A DNA stretch of 64,000 nucleotides from Bifidobacterium sp. 7101 (GCF_000499285.1 NZ_AWUN01000001.1:62001-126000), one strand, 5' to 3'. Shown: positions 43,761-52,766, counted from the first letter of the stretch. The notes: generated from the sequence alone by a model not told the origin. A program made the numbers and translations.

Positions 43761-45011
43761 ATGAAGCTGAAGCGAGCATGGAAGGGCATAGCTGCGGCGT
43801 TGGGGGTCGGCATGTTGGTGTCGGCCATGGGTGCCTGCGGGGCTGGTGGCGCTGACGGGTCCAAGACCACGCTGACCTTCCTGTCATGGAACAACGAACA
43901 GGTGATGAGGCCATACATCGACCAATTCGAGCAACAGAACCCAGGGATCAAGGTGGACTTCAGCTACTCGCCGCCGACCCCCGAGTACATCCAGACCCTG
44001 CAGACCCGCCTGGTCGGCAACCAGGCCCCGGACGTGTTCATCATCACCTCCGAGAACAAGGCTGACCTCATCAAGAACGGCTACGTGCGGGACCTGACCA
44101 ACGAGCCCTTCATGCGCAACATCTCCCAGGCCAACAAGGACTTCGTCAGCCACCAGGGCAAGGTCTACGGCATGTCCGTGTCCTCCTGGGCCTCCGGCAT
44201 CGTCTACAACAAGGACCTGCTGGCCAAGGCGGGAGCCAAGGAGGTACCGGAGACCTGGGACGGGTTCCTGCAGCTGTGCAAGAAGCTCAAGGCCGCCGGG
44301 GTCACGCCTTTCCTGGAGACCATCGCCGATGGCCCCAGCAGGATTCCTGACGCTTTCATGGGCTCGCAGTTCGACAAGGACAAGGTCGACGTGACCAGTC
44401 TGATTGACCGCCGCCCTCAAAAGCCTGGCAGCGACCAGCGTGAGGCGGCTGCGGCCTGGATGAAGCTCTACGATCAGGGCCTGGTCACCAGGGACACGGT
44501 CGGCATCAGCGGCGACGACATGAAGACCCAGTTCATCAACGGCCAGGTGGCCATGATCTGCACCGGCCCCTGGGACCTGCCATCCATCGGCCAGGCTGGG
44601 CTCAAGTATGGCATGGCCCCCATGCCGCTCATGGAGAAGGGCATGGTCAACTACGCCCAGGGATCGCCATCGCCCGCCTATGCCATCTACTCCCACCTCA
44701 AGGGCGACAAGCTCAAGGCGGCCCGGAAGTTCCTGACCTTCATGGACAGCCACTGGGCCCTGCAGCGTTCGGCCGACAACGGGGATGCCATCACCGTCCA
44801 GGGGTTCAAGGCCAAGGTCAAGCCAGAGTACGAGCAGGTCTACCGGGCCAACGTGCAGCCAGGCCATTACTTCCTGCTCATGAACTTCTACGCCAAGCCG
44901 GATGTGCTGACAACCGTCCGCCAGTCCGAGACCCAGCAGCTGGTGCAGGGGTCCATCAATCTGGATCAGTGGGCCAAGGCCATCGACGACAAGATGGCCT
45001 CGGTCAAGTAG
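43761..45011 (+). CDS. Extracellular sugar-binding lipoprotein (family 1)
   Basis: This 416-residue binding protein has lipobox AMGAC (lipidated Cys26) and a first lobe TTLTFLSWNNEQVMRPYIDQ typical of MalE-like family 1 proteins. AAGGAGGAGTC precedes ATG 43761; an ATG 15 bp earlier is in frame but less well placed. It heads a four-gene operon with two permeases and a GH43 enzyme. The ligand is probably a pentose- or glucose-containing oligosaccharide suited to that enzyme, but cannot be specified. Confidence 0.94.
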   Translation: MKLKRAWKGIAAALGVGMLVSAMGACGAGGADGSKTTLTFLSWNNEQVMRPYIDQFEQQNPGIKVDFSYSPPTPEYIQTLQTRLVGNQAPDVFIITSENKADLIKNGYVRDLTNEPFMRNISQANKDFVSHQGKVYGMSVSSWASGIVYNKDLLAKAGAKEVPETWDGFLQLCKKLKAAGVTPFLETIADGPSRIPDAFMGSQFDKDKVDVTSLIDRRPQKPGSDQREAAAAWMKLYDQGLVTRDTVGISGDDMKTQFINGQVAMICTGPWDLPSIGQAGLKYGMAPMPLMEKGMVNYAQGSPSPAYAIYSHLKGDKLKAARKFLTFMDSHWALQRSADNGDAITVQGFKAKVKPEYEQVYRANVQPGHYFLLMNFYAKPDVLTTVRQSETQQLVQGSINLDQWAKAIDDKMASVK

Positions 45012-45024
45012 GAAGGGCTGGATC

Positions 45025-45954
45025 ATGGCTTCCCAATCTGCGGCAGAGCGTGCCAACGTCCATCGGCGGCGCATGGTCGGCCTGCGGCAGGACCTGACCT
45101 CTTTCTGGTTTCTCCTGCCCATCCTGGCCGTCTTCGTCATCCTCTTCGCGGTGCCGCTGGTACAGACCATCATCTACTCGGTGACCGACTTCAACGGCTA
45201 TAGCCTGAACATGCACTATGTGGGCTGGAAGAACTACCATAGCGTGTTCACCGATTCCTCGACCATGCAGGGTCTGGTGTTCACCATCCTGTACGCCGTG
45301 GCCCAGACGGTCCTGGTGACCATCTTCGCCATCCCCCTGGCCGTCACCCTGAACCGGAAGTTCTGGGGCCGCAACTTTGCCCGCTCCCTGTTCTTCTTCT
45401 TCAGCGTGCCCTCGCTGGCCATCATGGGCATGGTCTGGAAGTACATCTTCTCGCCCATGAAGTCAGGCGTCTTCAACACTATCCTGGGCGTCTTCGGCCT
45501 GGGACCGGTGCCCTGGCTGTCCAACTCGACCCTGGCCCGGTGCTGCGTCATCTTCATCGCAGTCTGGGCGCAGATCGGCTGGCATGCCACACTCTACCTG
45601 GCCTTCCTGCAGTCCATTCCCGGAGACCTCTATGAGCAGGCCACGGTGGACGGGGCCACCAGACGCCAGCAGTTCGTCCACATCACCCTGCCCCAGCTGA
45701 TCCCGGGCATCGTCACCTCCAGCTTCCTGCTCATGTCAGGAGGCCTCAAGGTCTACGACCTGCCCTACACCATGACCAAGGGCGGCCCCGGGTACTCCAC
45801 CTATACGGTGACCCAGTCCATCATTCAGCAGGGCATCGGCCAGTCCCAGTATGGGCTGGGTTCGGCCCTGGCGGTCCTGTTCACCGTGGCCACGGCCCTG
45901 GTGGTCTTCGCTCAGATGGGCGCCGCCAGCCTGATTTCCAGGAGGTTCCAATGA
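45025..45954 (+). CDS. ABC sugar transporter permease (MalF/UgpA type)
   Basis: This 309-residue six-helix permease opens with a cytoplasmic segment of about 25 residues. Its EAA loop is YEQATVDGATRRQQFVHITL followed by PQLIPGIV. It starts 13 bp after the binding-protein gene and overlaps the next permease by ATGA. It pairs with the 45951 product to form the channel. No ATPase gene is present in the operon. Confidence 0.94.
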   Translation: MASQSAAERANVHRRRMVGLRQDLTSFWFLLPILAVFVILFAVPLVQTIIYSVTDFNGYSLNMHYVGWKNYHSVFTDSSTMQGLVFTILYAVAQTVLVTIFAIPLAVTLNRKFWGRNFARSLFFFFSVPSLAIMGMVWKYIFSPMKSGVFNTILGVFGLGPVPWLSNSTLARCCVIFIAVWAQIGWHATLYLAFLQSIPGDLYEQATVDGATRRQQFVHITLPQLIPGIVTSSFLLMSGGLKVYDLPYTMTKGGPGYSTYTVTQSIIQQGIGQSQYGLGSALAVLFTVATALVVFAQMGAASLISRRFQ

Positions 45955-46808
45955 GCAGCAGCAAGAGCTCGACTTTGACACTGAGCCAGCGGGAACGGCG
46001 GCGTTCGGTGGTCAGGAGCGTGGTGGTGCTGATTATCGCATTGATCTGCGCTGTGCCCCTCTGGTACATACTGATCAACACCTTCAAGACCGTCCCCGAC
46101 ATGGCCACCAATCCGCTGGGCCTGCCCAAGCAGTGGACGCTGCGCAACTACACGCGGGCCTTCGCCACGGTGCCTATCGTCCGCAGCCTGGTCAACACCT
46201 TGATCGTCACCTTCTTCGGCGTCCTCTTCCAGGTGCTGATCGGAGCCCTGGCCGCCTACGGGATGATTTTGCGCAAGTCGATCTTCACTTCGGTCATCGG
46301 GGTGATTCTCATGATCGCCTTCGTCATTCCCACCCAGTCCACCCTGATTCCCCTCTATCGGATGGAGTCCAGCGTGGGGCTGGTCAACACGCTCCTGGGC
46401 CTGATCATCATGTACCTGGGCGGGGCGGTCTTCTGCTACTTCCTGATTGTGGGCTACATGCAGTCCCTGCCCTTCGAGGTCATCGAGGCCGCCAGGATCG
46501 ACGGTGCCGGCCCCCTAAGGATCTTCTGGAGCATCGTCCTGCCGCTGATCAGGCCCATCCTGACCACGGTGGTGGTCTTCCAGACCATGTCGACCTGGAA
46601 CGACTTCATGACGGCCAACGTCTTCATCAGCAGCTCCAACCTGCGCACCATTGTTCTGCAGGTCTACAACGCAGTCGGACAGTTCACCACTGATTGGCCC
46701 AGCTTCATGACCATTACGGTCCTGGCCCTGATTCCGGTATTCGTCTTCTTCATCTTCTGCCAGAAGTGGATCGTTTCCGGGCTGGTTGCCGGCGCGGTCA
46801 AGGGGTAA
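45951..46808 (+). CDS. ABC sugar transporter permease (MalG/UgpE type)
   Basis: This 285-residue permease has a first helix near residues 22-45 and the EAA loop FEVIEAARIDGAGPLRIFWS followed by IVLPLIRPIL. It ends FCQKWIVSGLVAGAVKG, a standard MalG-type C-terminus. It is translationally coupled to the preceding permease. A hairpin at 46838-46864 separates it from the GH43 gene. Confidence 0.94.
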   Translation: MSSSKSSTLTLSQRERRRSVVRSVVVLIIALICAVPLWYILINTFKTVPDMATNPLGLPKQWTLRNYTRAFATVPIVRSLVNTLIVTFFGVLFQVLIGALAAYGMILRKSIFTSVIGVILMIAFVIPTQSTLIPLYRMESSVGLVNTLLGLIIMYLGGAVFCYFLIVGYMQSLPFEVIEAARIDGAGPLRIFWSIVLPLIRPILTTVVVFQTMSTWNDFMTANVFISSSNLRTIVLQVYNAVGQFTTDWPSFMTITVLALIPVFVFFIFCQKWIVSGLVAGAVKG

Positions 46809-46837
46809 GGCGGCCAATCGGAAGGTCGTAGTCAATG

Positions 46838-46864
46838 GCGGCGGTCGGAGGTCCCGGCCGCCGC
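46838..46864 (+). terminator. Intra-operon hairpin before the GH43 gene
   Basis: GCGGCGG and CCGCCGC pair around 13 nt. There is no T-run, so it more likely stabilises or attenuates the message between permease and glycosidase genes than ends it. Confidence 0.4.
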
Positions 46865-46891
46865 ATTCATGAAGGATCGGAGTCAAAGTCC

Positions 46892-47821
46892 ATGGAGGAA
46901 TTCGCAAGTGCACATCAAGGGTCGGAAGGGACGGGCTTGGCGAGCAACCCCTTGCATCGCTACTGCGCGGACCCGGATCTGGTCATGATCGGAGACCGCT
47001 GGTACCTCTACTGCACCGAGGATGGTCTGCCTGAATGGTCCTCGCATGCCTTCTATGTTTATGAATCCGTGGACCTGTGCCATTGGACCCGCAGAAAAAT
47101 CCTGGACCTGGACCAGGTTCCCTGGTGGCATGGGGGACAGGGTGCCTGGGCTCCCTGCCTGTTGGTGCGCCAAGGACGCTATATCCTGTATTTTGTGGCC
47201 GACGGGCAGATCGGCCAAGCCGTCGCTCCCGGTCCAACCGGTCCCTTCCGGGCGGCCCAGGAGCCATTCATCGCCCAGGGGGTCTATGATTGCCTGCCCA
47301 TCGATCCCTCGGTCTTTGTGGATGATGACGATGTGCCCTATCTGCTCTGGGGCAATGGCCGTGCCTACATGGGGCGGCTGAGCCCGGACGGCCTGCGTCT
47401 GGAAGATGGCTCAGTGCGCTCCGCCGTGCCCGACAACTTCCGTGAGGCCGTCACCATTTGCCGACGTGGGGACACCTACTATGCCTCCTGGTCGGAGAAC
47501 GACACCAGGGACCCGAGCTACCGGATCCGCTGGTCCAGCGCGCCCTCGCTGGACGGGCCATGGACCGCGCCCCAGGTCCTGATCCAGGCCGATCATGCCA
47601 AGGGGATTCTGGCCACTGGGCACCACTGCATCACCCGAGTGCCGGGCCGGGACGATTGGATTGTGGCCTACCACAGGTTCGCCAGGGACGGCCGGGGCGA
47701 CGGCTGCCATCGCGAAATCGTCTTCGCCCCCTTGGACTTCGCGGATGACAGCACCATGGTCCAGGTCCGCCCGCAGGTGGGATCCTACTGGTACCCGACC
47801 CGGAATCCGGTTACTCCCTGA
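46892..47821 (+). CDS. GH43 family glycosidase, cytoplasmic
   Basis: This protein of about 309 residues has YCADPDLVMIGDRWYLY (base Asp), GAWAPCLLVRQGRYILYF, LPIDPSVFVDDDD (second Asp) and NFREAVTICRRGDTYY (acid Glu). It differs clearly from the arabinan-island GH43s and is most like the beta-xylosidase/arabinofuranosidase subgroups. ATG 46892 was chosen because the earlier in-frame ATG 46835 lies inside the inter-gene hairpin; both are possible. It is the last gene of the LacI-2 operon and overlaps the convergent gnd domain gene by 11 bp. Confidence 0.88.
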   Translation: MEEFASAHQGSEGTGLASNPLHRYCADPDLVMIGDRWYLYCTEDGLPEWSSHAFYVYESVDLCHWTRRKILDLDQVPWWHGGQGAWAPCLLVRQGRYILYFVADGQIGQAVAPGPTGPFRAAQEPFIAQGVYDCLPIDPSVFVDDDDVPYLLWGNGRAYMGRLSPDGLRLEDGSVRSAVPDNFREAVTICRRGDTYYASWSENDTRDPSYRIRWSSAPSLDGPWTAPQVLIQADHAKGILATGHHCITRVPGRDDWIVAYHRFARDGRGDGCHREIVFAPLDFADDSTMVQVRPQVGSYWYPTRNPVTP

Positions 47822-49454
47822 CGATGGGGTGGCCGCCGAAGGCGCTGCGCAGGGCGGAGACCACCTTCATGGTCATGGGGTCCTCGATCTTGGAGGACTG
47901 GCGGGCGTAGAGGGCCGAGGTGATGGCCGGTGTGGGCACCCCCAGTTCCAGGGCATCCGCAATCATCCACTTGGTCTCACCGGTCTCATCGGCCTTGCCG
48001 GCGATTCCGCTCAGGTGCGGGTCCTCCTTCAGGGCCTGGGCCAGCAGGTCCAGCAGCCAGGACTGGATGACCGAGCCCTTGCGCCAGGACTCCACCACTT
48101 CGCCCGGCTCCTTGATCAGGTCGGAGGCCTCCAGGACCGCATACCCCTCGGCCAGGGCCTGCATCATCCCATACTCTATGCCGTTGTGGACCATCTTGGC
48201 ATAGTGGCCCGCGCCGGTGCCTCCCGCGTGGACCAGACCGTAGTCGCCCTCGGGCTTCAGGGTGTCCAGAATGGGCTGGATCCGGGCCACATCCTGGTCC
48301 GAGCCGCCGACCATCAGGGCGTAGCCCTTCTCCTTGCCCCAGATGCCGTTGGAGGTGCCCACGTCCACCAGGCCTATACCCTTGGCGGCCAGGGCTTGGG
48401 CGTGCTCCTGGTCCTGGGTGAAGCGGGTGTTGCCCCCATCCACGACCAGGTCGCCCCGCTCCATCAGCTCGCCCAGCTGATCGAGAGTGGACTCGATGGG
48501 CTTGTCGGCCGGAACCATGACCCAGATCACCCGGGGGGCCTCCAGGGCCTGGACCAGGGCCCCAAGGCTGTCAACATCCCTGCCCGAGTCCGGAGCGATG
48601 TCGTAGCCGACCACCTGGTGGCCGCCGGTGCGCAGGCGGTCCGCCATGTTCTTGCCCATGCGTCCCAGGCCAATCATGCCAATCTTCATAGTGTCAGTTC
48701 CTCTCCCTTGACTGCAACAGTGTGAAGTTGACCGCGATGGTTGCTGATCGGCCGCGGTCGGGCCGATTTGTCGGTGTTGCTGGCGGGCTGCCTGCCGGGC
48801 GCGCTCGGCCTGAACCTGGGCGGTGTGCGCCTTGACGTCACACTGGAGTCCCAGAGTGTCTATGACCTCTTCGGCCTCGATCTCAGGGGACATGCGCAGA
48901 CCCACGTCGATGGTCAGGTGGACCTCGTCCGGTCCCAGGGGCTCCAGGTCATCGAACTGGGAGCGCAGCATCTGCGGTTTCATGAAGTGGCCCTTCCGCT
49001 TGGAGAGCCGTTCCATGATGGAGTCGTAGTCCCCGCTCAGGTGGATGAAGACCACCCCAGGCATCCGCAGCCGGTCACGATAGATCCGCTTCAGGGCTGA
49101 GCAGGTGACGGTTCCGGGCACTCCACGGCGTATGTGGTCCTCGATCCAGTCATGGATGCTGTCCAGCCAGGGCCATCGGTCCTCGTCGTTCAGGGGGATG
49201 CCTCGGGCCATCTTGTCGATGTTGGCCTGGGGGTGGAAGTCGTCGGCCTCGGCCATGTCCCAGCCCAGTTTGTTGCCCAGGTGCTCGTTCATGGTGGTCT
49301 TGCCGCAGCCTGAGACCCCCATGATGACCAGGATGGGCGTGCGGCCTTGGAAGTAGTCCGTGGGAACCGTGTTGTCCACTGCTGAGGGGACCTGGGGCTC
49401 CGGGTGATCTTCTGCGCTTAGCGCGTCGGAATTCTTCAACGTTGTGTCGACCAT
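47811..49454 (-). CDS. Gluconokinase fused in frame to short-form 6-phosphogluconate dehydrogenase
   Basis: This is one open frame of 547 residues. Residues about 40-215 are a GntK-type gluconate kinase with Walker A GVSGCGKTT (46-54), EADDFHP and TCSALKRIYRDRLR. Residues 256-547 are a 292-residue Gnd of the YqeC-like class with MIGLGRMGKNMADRL, VDVGTSNGIWG and HYAKMVHNGIEYGMMQ. The linker of about 45 residues is odd (Gln- and Ser-rich, CCSQGRGTDT) and reads like a former intergenic region. Its DNA holds a good RBS (GGGAGAGG) before an internal ATG at 48689. So the products may be a fusion, a separate Gnd, or both. ATG 49454 follows GAAAGG. Confidence 0.88.
   Translation of the reverse strand: MVDTTLKNSDALSAEDHPEPQVPSAVDNTVPTDYFQGRTPILVIMGVSGCGKTTMNEHLGNKLGWDMAEADDFHPQANIDKMARGIPLNDEDRWPWLDSIHDWIEDHIRRGVPGTVTCSALKRIYRDRLRMPGVVFIHLSGDYDSIMERLSKRKGHFMKPQMLRSQFDDLEPLGPDEVHLTIDVGLRMSPEIEAEEVIDTLGLQCDVKAHTAQVQAERARQAARQQHRQIGPTAADQQPSRSTSHCCSQGRGTDTMKIGMIGLGRMGKNMADRLRTGGHQVVGYDIAPDSGRDVDSLGALVQALEAPRVIWVMVPADKPIESTLDQLGELMERGDLVVDGGNTRFTQDQEHAQALAAKGIGLVDVGTSNGIWGKEKGYALMVGGSDQDVARIQPILDTLKPEGDYGLVHAGGTGAGHYAKMVHNGIEYGMMQALAEGYAVLEASDLIKEPGEVVESWRKGSVIQSWLLDLLAQALKEDPHLSGIAGKADETGETKWMIADALELGVPTPAITSALYARQSSKIEDPMTMKVVSALRSAFGGHPIVRE
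48689..48708 (-). promoter_or_regulatory. Internal RBS and start of the Gnd domain
   Basis: Within the gntK-gnd frame GGGAGAGG stands about 10 nt before ATG 48689, which begins the Gnd fold exactly (MKIGMIGLG). Independent initiation is therefore likely. Confidence 0.6.
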
Positions 49455-49490
49455 GTGCAACCTTTCTGAAAAGTGATCTGACAATGACGC

Positions 49491-50936
49491 TCAGGCGGTG
49501 ATGGGCACAAAGATGCTGGCAATCATGACCAGGACCAGGACCACTACCGACAGCAGGCATTCCAGAACCGACCAGGTCTTCAGGGTCTCGCCGACACTCA
49601 GGCCGAAGTACTCCTTGATCAGCCAGAAGCCCGCGTCGTTGAGGTGGGAGAGGAAGATGGACCCGGCGCCGATGGCGATGACCAGGAGGGTAGTGGCCGT
49701 TGAGCCCGCATGCATCATGGTCATGGCGTTGCTGAGGATGCCGGCCGTGGTCAGGATGGAGACGGTGGCCGAGCCTGTGGCGATGCGCACAAAGACGGCG
49801 ATGACCCAGCCCAGCAGGAAGATGGAGATGTTGGAGTGCTCCACGAAGGTGCCGATGATCTTGCCGATGCCGGTGGAGACCAGAACACCCTTGAAGCCGC
49901 CGCCTGCGCCCACGATCAGCAGGATGCCTGCCACAGCGGGTAGCGAGGCTCCCAGGGAGTCATTGACGGTCTTCCAGGAGATACCCGAGGCGGCCTTGAG
50001 GACCAGCATGGAGACAATCAGCGCTATGGCCAGGGCCATGACCGGGTTGCCGATGAAGTTGATGGTCTGTGCCAGGCCGTCCGTGCGGTCCTTGAACCCG
50101 GGAACAGCGATCTCGAAGATGGATGTCAGCAGCATGAGGACTGCCGGCAGCAGGATGCAGCAGACCGAGAGACCGAAGGATGGCAGTCGGGTCTCCTCCT
50201 TGCCCGCCTGCTCGCTCTTGGCCACGAAATCGGCTGGTGCCTGGATGGGCACCCAGCGGGAAGCGAGCCGGGAGAAGGCCGGGCCCACTACGACCAGGGT
50301 GATCAGGGCGAAGGGGATGCCGAACATCATGGTCAGGCCCACGTTGCCGGTCTGCTTGAACTGGCTCAGGGCGGCCAGGGGACCGGGGTGAGGAGGCACA
50401 CAGGCGTGCATGATGGACAGGCCTGCCAGGGTGGGGATGGCCACCCGCATCAGGGGGAGCTTGGTACGACGTGCCACCAGAATGATGACCGGGACCAGAA
50501 TGACCAGGCCAACCTCGAAGAACATGGGCAGGCCGATCAGAGCGCCGATCAGGGCCATGATCCAGGGGATGGTGGCGGGCTTGGACTTGGCCACCAGGGT
50601 GTTGACCACCTGGTCAGTGGCTCCTGTGTCCATGAGGACCTTGCCGATCATGGCTCCCAGGCCGATCAGAATGCCCACGGAGCCCATGGTGTTGCCGAAC
50701 TCGCCAGTGAAGCTGGTCAGGGTGGCTACGGGACCGTAGCCGGAACCGATGCCGACCACCAGGGCGGCACCCAGCAGGGAGACAAAGGGGTGAAGTTTGA
50801 CGACGGTGACCAGGAAAATAAGCACCGCCAGGCTGAGCACCAGACTGATGCCCAATCGGGTGGTGTTCAGGGATATGGCCTGACTCGCCGCCAGGGTTAG
50901 GTACCCGTCGGCTGCCGGCTGCGACGCTAAAAGCAT
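49491..50936 (-). CDS. gntP: Gluconate:H+ symporter (GntP family)
   Basis: This 481-residue membrane transporter has about twelve to fourteen helices. Family motifs include the conserved GTGxTxx-like segment SVGILIGLGAMIGKVLMDTG, LPMFFEVGLVILVP and ACVPPHPGPLAALSQF. The late helix GFWLIKEYFGLSVGETLKTW is diagnostic for GntT/GntP. It lies 36 bp upstream of the gntK-gnd gene on the same strand, so uptake and phosphorylation are co-expressed. ATG 50936 follows a weak RBS (GAAGAGGCAGCC). It is divergent from the GntR regulator. Confidence 0.95.
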   Translation of the reverse strand: MLLASQPAADGYLTLAASQAISLNTTRLGISLVLSLAVLIFLVTVVKLHPFVSLLGAALVVGIGSGYGPVATLTSFTGEFGNTMGSVGILIGLGAMIGKVLMDTGATDQVVNTLVAKSKPATIPWIMALIGALIGLPMFFEVGLVILVPVIILVARRTKLPLMRVAIPTLAGLSIMHACVPPHPGPLAALSQFKQTGNVGLTMMFGIPFALITLVVVGPAFSRLASRWVPIQAPADFVAKSEQAGKEETRLPSFGLSVCCILLPAVLMLLTSIFEIAVPGFKDRTDGLAQTINFIGNPVMALAIALIVSMLVLKAASGISWKTVNDSLGASLPAVAGILLIVGAGGGFKGVLVSTGIGKIIGTFVEHSNISIFLLGWVIAVFVRIATGSATVSILTTAGILSNAMTMMHAGSTATTLLVIAIGAGSIFLSHLNDAGFWLIKEYFGLSVGETLKTWSVLECLLSVVVLVLVMIASIFVPITA

Positions 50937-51002
50937 GGCTGCCTCTTCTCTGAGGATGTGAACCGTTCGGCTTCAGCGGCGTCCCGGTTCTTATTTTTGC
51001 AT

Positions 51003-51032
51003 TACTTAATATCGACAGCATGATATTAAGTA
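51003..51032. promoter_or_regulatory. 11-bp perfect palindrome, probable GntR operator
   Basis: TACTTAATATC (51003-51013) and GATATTAAGTA (51022-51032) are exact inverse repeats 8 bp apart. The site lies 67 bp before gntP in the gntP/regulator divergent region and is AT-rich in a GC-rich genome. It is a good candidate operator for the adjacent FadR-type regulator. Confidence 0.6.
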
Positions 51033-51155
51033 TGCCTTAACAGACATTATCTTACACGAACTTGGGATGGATTGGAAGACGGCATGCTGAGGGCGGGGTT
51101 GAGCCTGAACTTGTTTGCAGACCCCTATGATCCGCTTGGGAACGAGCCTGGTTGC

Positions 51156-51169
51156 TAGAGTGGAATTCG
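51156..51169 (+). promoter_or_regulatory. -10 box and leaderless GTG start of the GntR regulator
   Basis: TAGAGT (51156-51161) is followed by exactly 7 nt and a GTG at 51169 that is in frame with the regulator. No RBS is seen. Confidence 0.45.
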
Positions 51170-51945
51170 TGGAAAGCGCGAGGAAACCTGATGACGAAAC
51201 GGCTGCAGAAGGTACCCTGCATGATCGATTGCTGGACCAGTGGGGGGCAGCCATCGTCGGTGGCGCCATCGCTCCGGGCGACCGGCTGCCCGCCCCGGAT
51301 CTGGATAGCCAGAGGCCTTCACGCACGGTCACCCGGGAGGTCACCAGGGTTCTCGAGGCCATGGGCCTGGTAACCGTCAAACGCAAGGTCGGTGCCACGG
51401 TTAACCCCCGTCATCTATGGAACATCTATGATCCGCGGGTCATCGAGTGGAGGCTGCGTGGACCTGACCGGGGGCGGACCCTGCATGAGCTGTCCGAGCT
51501 CAGGGCGTGCGTGGAGCCCATGGCTGCCCAGCTGGCGGCCAGCCAGGCTGATCATGATCAATGGGCGAAACTGACGCGGGCCGCTATAGATATGGTTGCC
51601 AACGCTGACCGGGCCGATGGGCCGGACTATCTTCGGGCTGACGAAACCTTCCATCGAACCCTGCTTGAGGCATCGGGTAACGCTATGTTCGCGGCGCTGG
51701 GCGATGTGATTGCCTCAGTGCTGTCCGGGCGGACCCGACATGAGCTTATGCCCAGGAAGGCCGATGAGAAGGCTCTGCGTCTGCACGGCGACGTAGCTGC
51801 CCTGATACGTCGGGGCGATGCAGAGGGGGCACGGCATGCCATGGATTGGATCGTCGACGAATCCGATCGGGCTATCGAACAAATGACAAGAAAGGACCCC
51901 GAAGACTCCGCTCGTGCTGCGGTTAAGGAATCTTCGGAGTCCTGA
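51169..51945 (+). CDS. GntR/FadR family regulator of gluconate genes
   Basis: This protein of about 258 residues has an N-terminal winged helix (LHDRLLDQWGAAIVGG to LVTVKRKVGATVNP) and an all-helical FCD ligand domain (LHELSELRACVEPMAAQLAA, DETFHRTLLEASGNAMF). The HTH is a little unusual in that the recognition segment reads SRTVTREVTRVLEAMG. GTG 51169 was chosen from the 7-nt spacing to a -10 box; a TTG at 51115 would give 276 residues. It is divergent from gntP and probably responds to gluconate or 6-phosphogluconate, acting at the palindrome 51003-51032. Confidence 0.9.
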   Translation: MESARKPDDETAAEGTLHDRLLDQWGAAIVGGAIAPGDRLPAPDLDSQRPSRTVTREVTRVLEAMGLVTVKRKVGATVNPRHLWNIYDPRVIEWRLRGPDRGRTLHELSELRACVEPMAAQLAASQADHDQWAKLTRAAIDMVANADRADGPDYLRADETFHRTLLEASGNAMFAALGDVIASVLSGRTRHELMPRKADEKALRLHGDVAALIRRGDAEGARHAMDWIVDESDRAIEQMTRKDPEDSARAAVKESSES

Positions 51946-51974
51946 AATCTGTAGAGGCTCTTGGTACAGAAGGG

Positions 51975-52766
51975 TCAGCTCAGTTTCGAGGCGGCATCAG
52001 CGTCCAGAAGCCAGAGAGTCTCCAGGGTGCCCCTGGCATAGGAAGAGGGGACGTGGGGATCGTCTGTGGTTCCCAGGGCAGCAGCCACGGCCGAGGCTTT
52101 CTCTGCAGTTGAGGTGAAGAGCCAGACCTTGGGGGTCCGGCGGATGAACGGCGTGGTCATGGTAACCCTGAGCGGGGGCAGTTTGGGTGAGTTGCTGACA
52201 CCCGTCACTAGCAGAGAGTCATCCTGCAGCCTGACCTCGGGGCGGTCGGGGAAGAGGGAGGCATAGTGGCCGTCGGGGCCCACGCCAAAGACAGCCAGAT
52301 CCATCCGGCCTTCAGGCCCTAGCTGATCGATGATTTCCTGCTGATATGTGGCTGCCGCCTGGGTCAGGGCCCGTTCGTTCTCCTCCTGGTCGGCGGACTC
52401 AACCTGGGCTGGGCTGCGGGTGTCCACGGGCATGGAATGCACGTTGGCCTGTGGCAGCAGCCCCTGGTCGATCAGCGCGCCGTACCAGGCCCGCCGTGCC
52501 TGTTCGTCGTTGCGGTCCGGGTCTTCCAGGCCCACGAACCGCTCATCGCTCCACCAGAGGTGGACCCTGCTCCAGTCCACGCTCTGGCTCAGGGGATCAG
52601 CGCCCATCCGGGCATAGACATCCGCCGCGTCCCGGCCACCGGTCAGCGCCAGGTCGGCCCGATCCTGACGGGCCAGGAGGTCTCCCAGCTCCAGCAGGAT
52701 GCGGGCTGCCGTAGCCTGGTTAAGCAACTTGGTTGTGGCATAGGTCACGGTACGACGATCGGTCAT
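51975..52766 (-). CDS. pgl: 6-phosphogluconolactonase
   Basis: This 263-residue enzyme hydrolyses 6-phosphogluconolactone. The family blocks LALTGGRDAADVY, VHLWWSDERFVGLEDPDRN, NVHSMPVD and DLAVFGVGPDGHYASLFP are present. AAGGAGG stands 5 bases before ATG 52766; an upstream in-frame start exists but is unlikely. It lies 81 bp downstream of opcA in the zwf-opcA-pgl order common in actinobacteria. Confidence 0.95.
   Translation of the reverse strand: MTDRRTVTYATTKLLNQATAARILLELGDLLARQDRADLALTGGRDAADVYARMGADPLSQSVDWSRVHLWWSDERFVGLEDPDRNDEQARRAWYGALIDQGLLPQANVHSMPVDTRSPAQVESADQEENERALTQAAATYQQEIIDQLGPEGRMDLAVFGVGPDGHYASLFPDRPEVRLQDDSLLVTGVSNSPKLPPLRVTMTTPFIRRTPKVWLFTSTAEKASAVAAALGTTDDPHVPSSYARGTLETLWLLDADAASKLS

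Noticed and set aside
49437-49444. CAACGTTG inside the start of the gntK part
   Set aside because: It lies within codons 4-6, lacks the flanking TT/AA arms of the other operators and has no promoter at it; probably chance.
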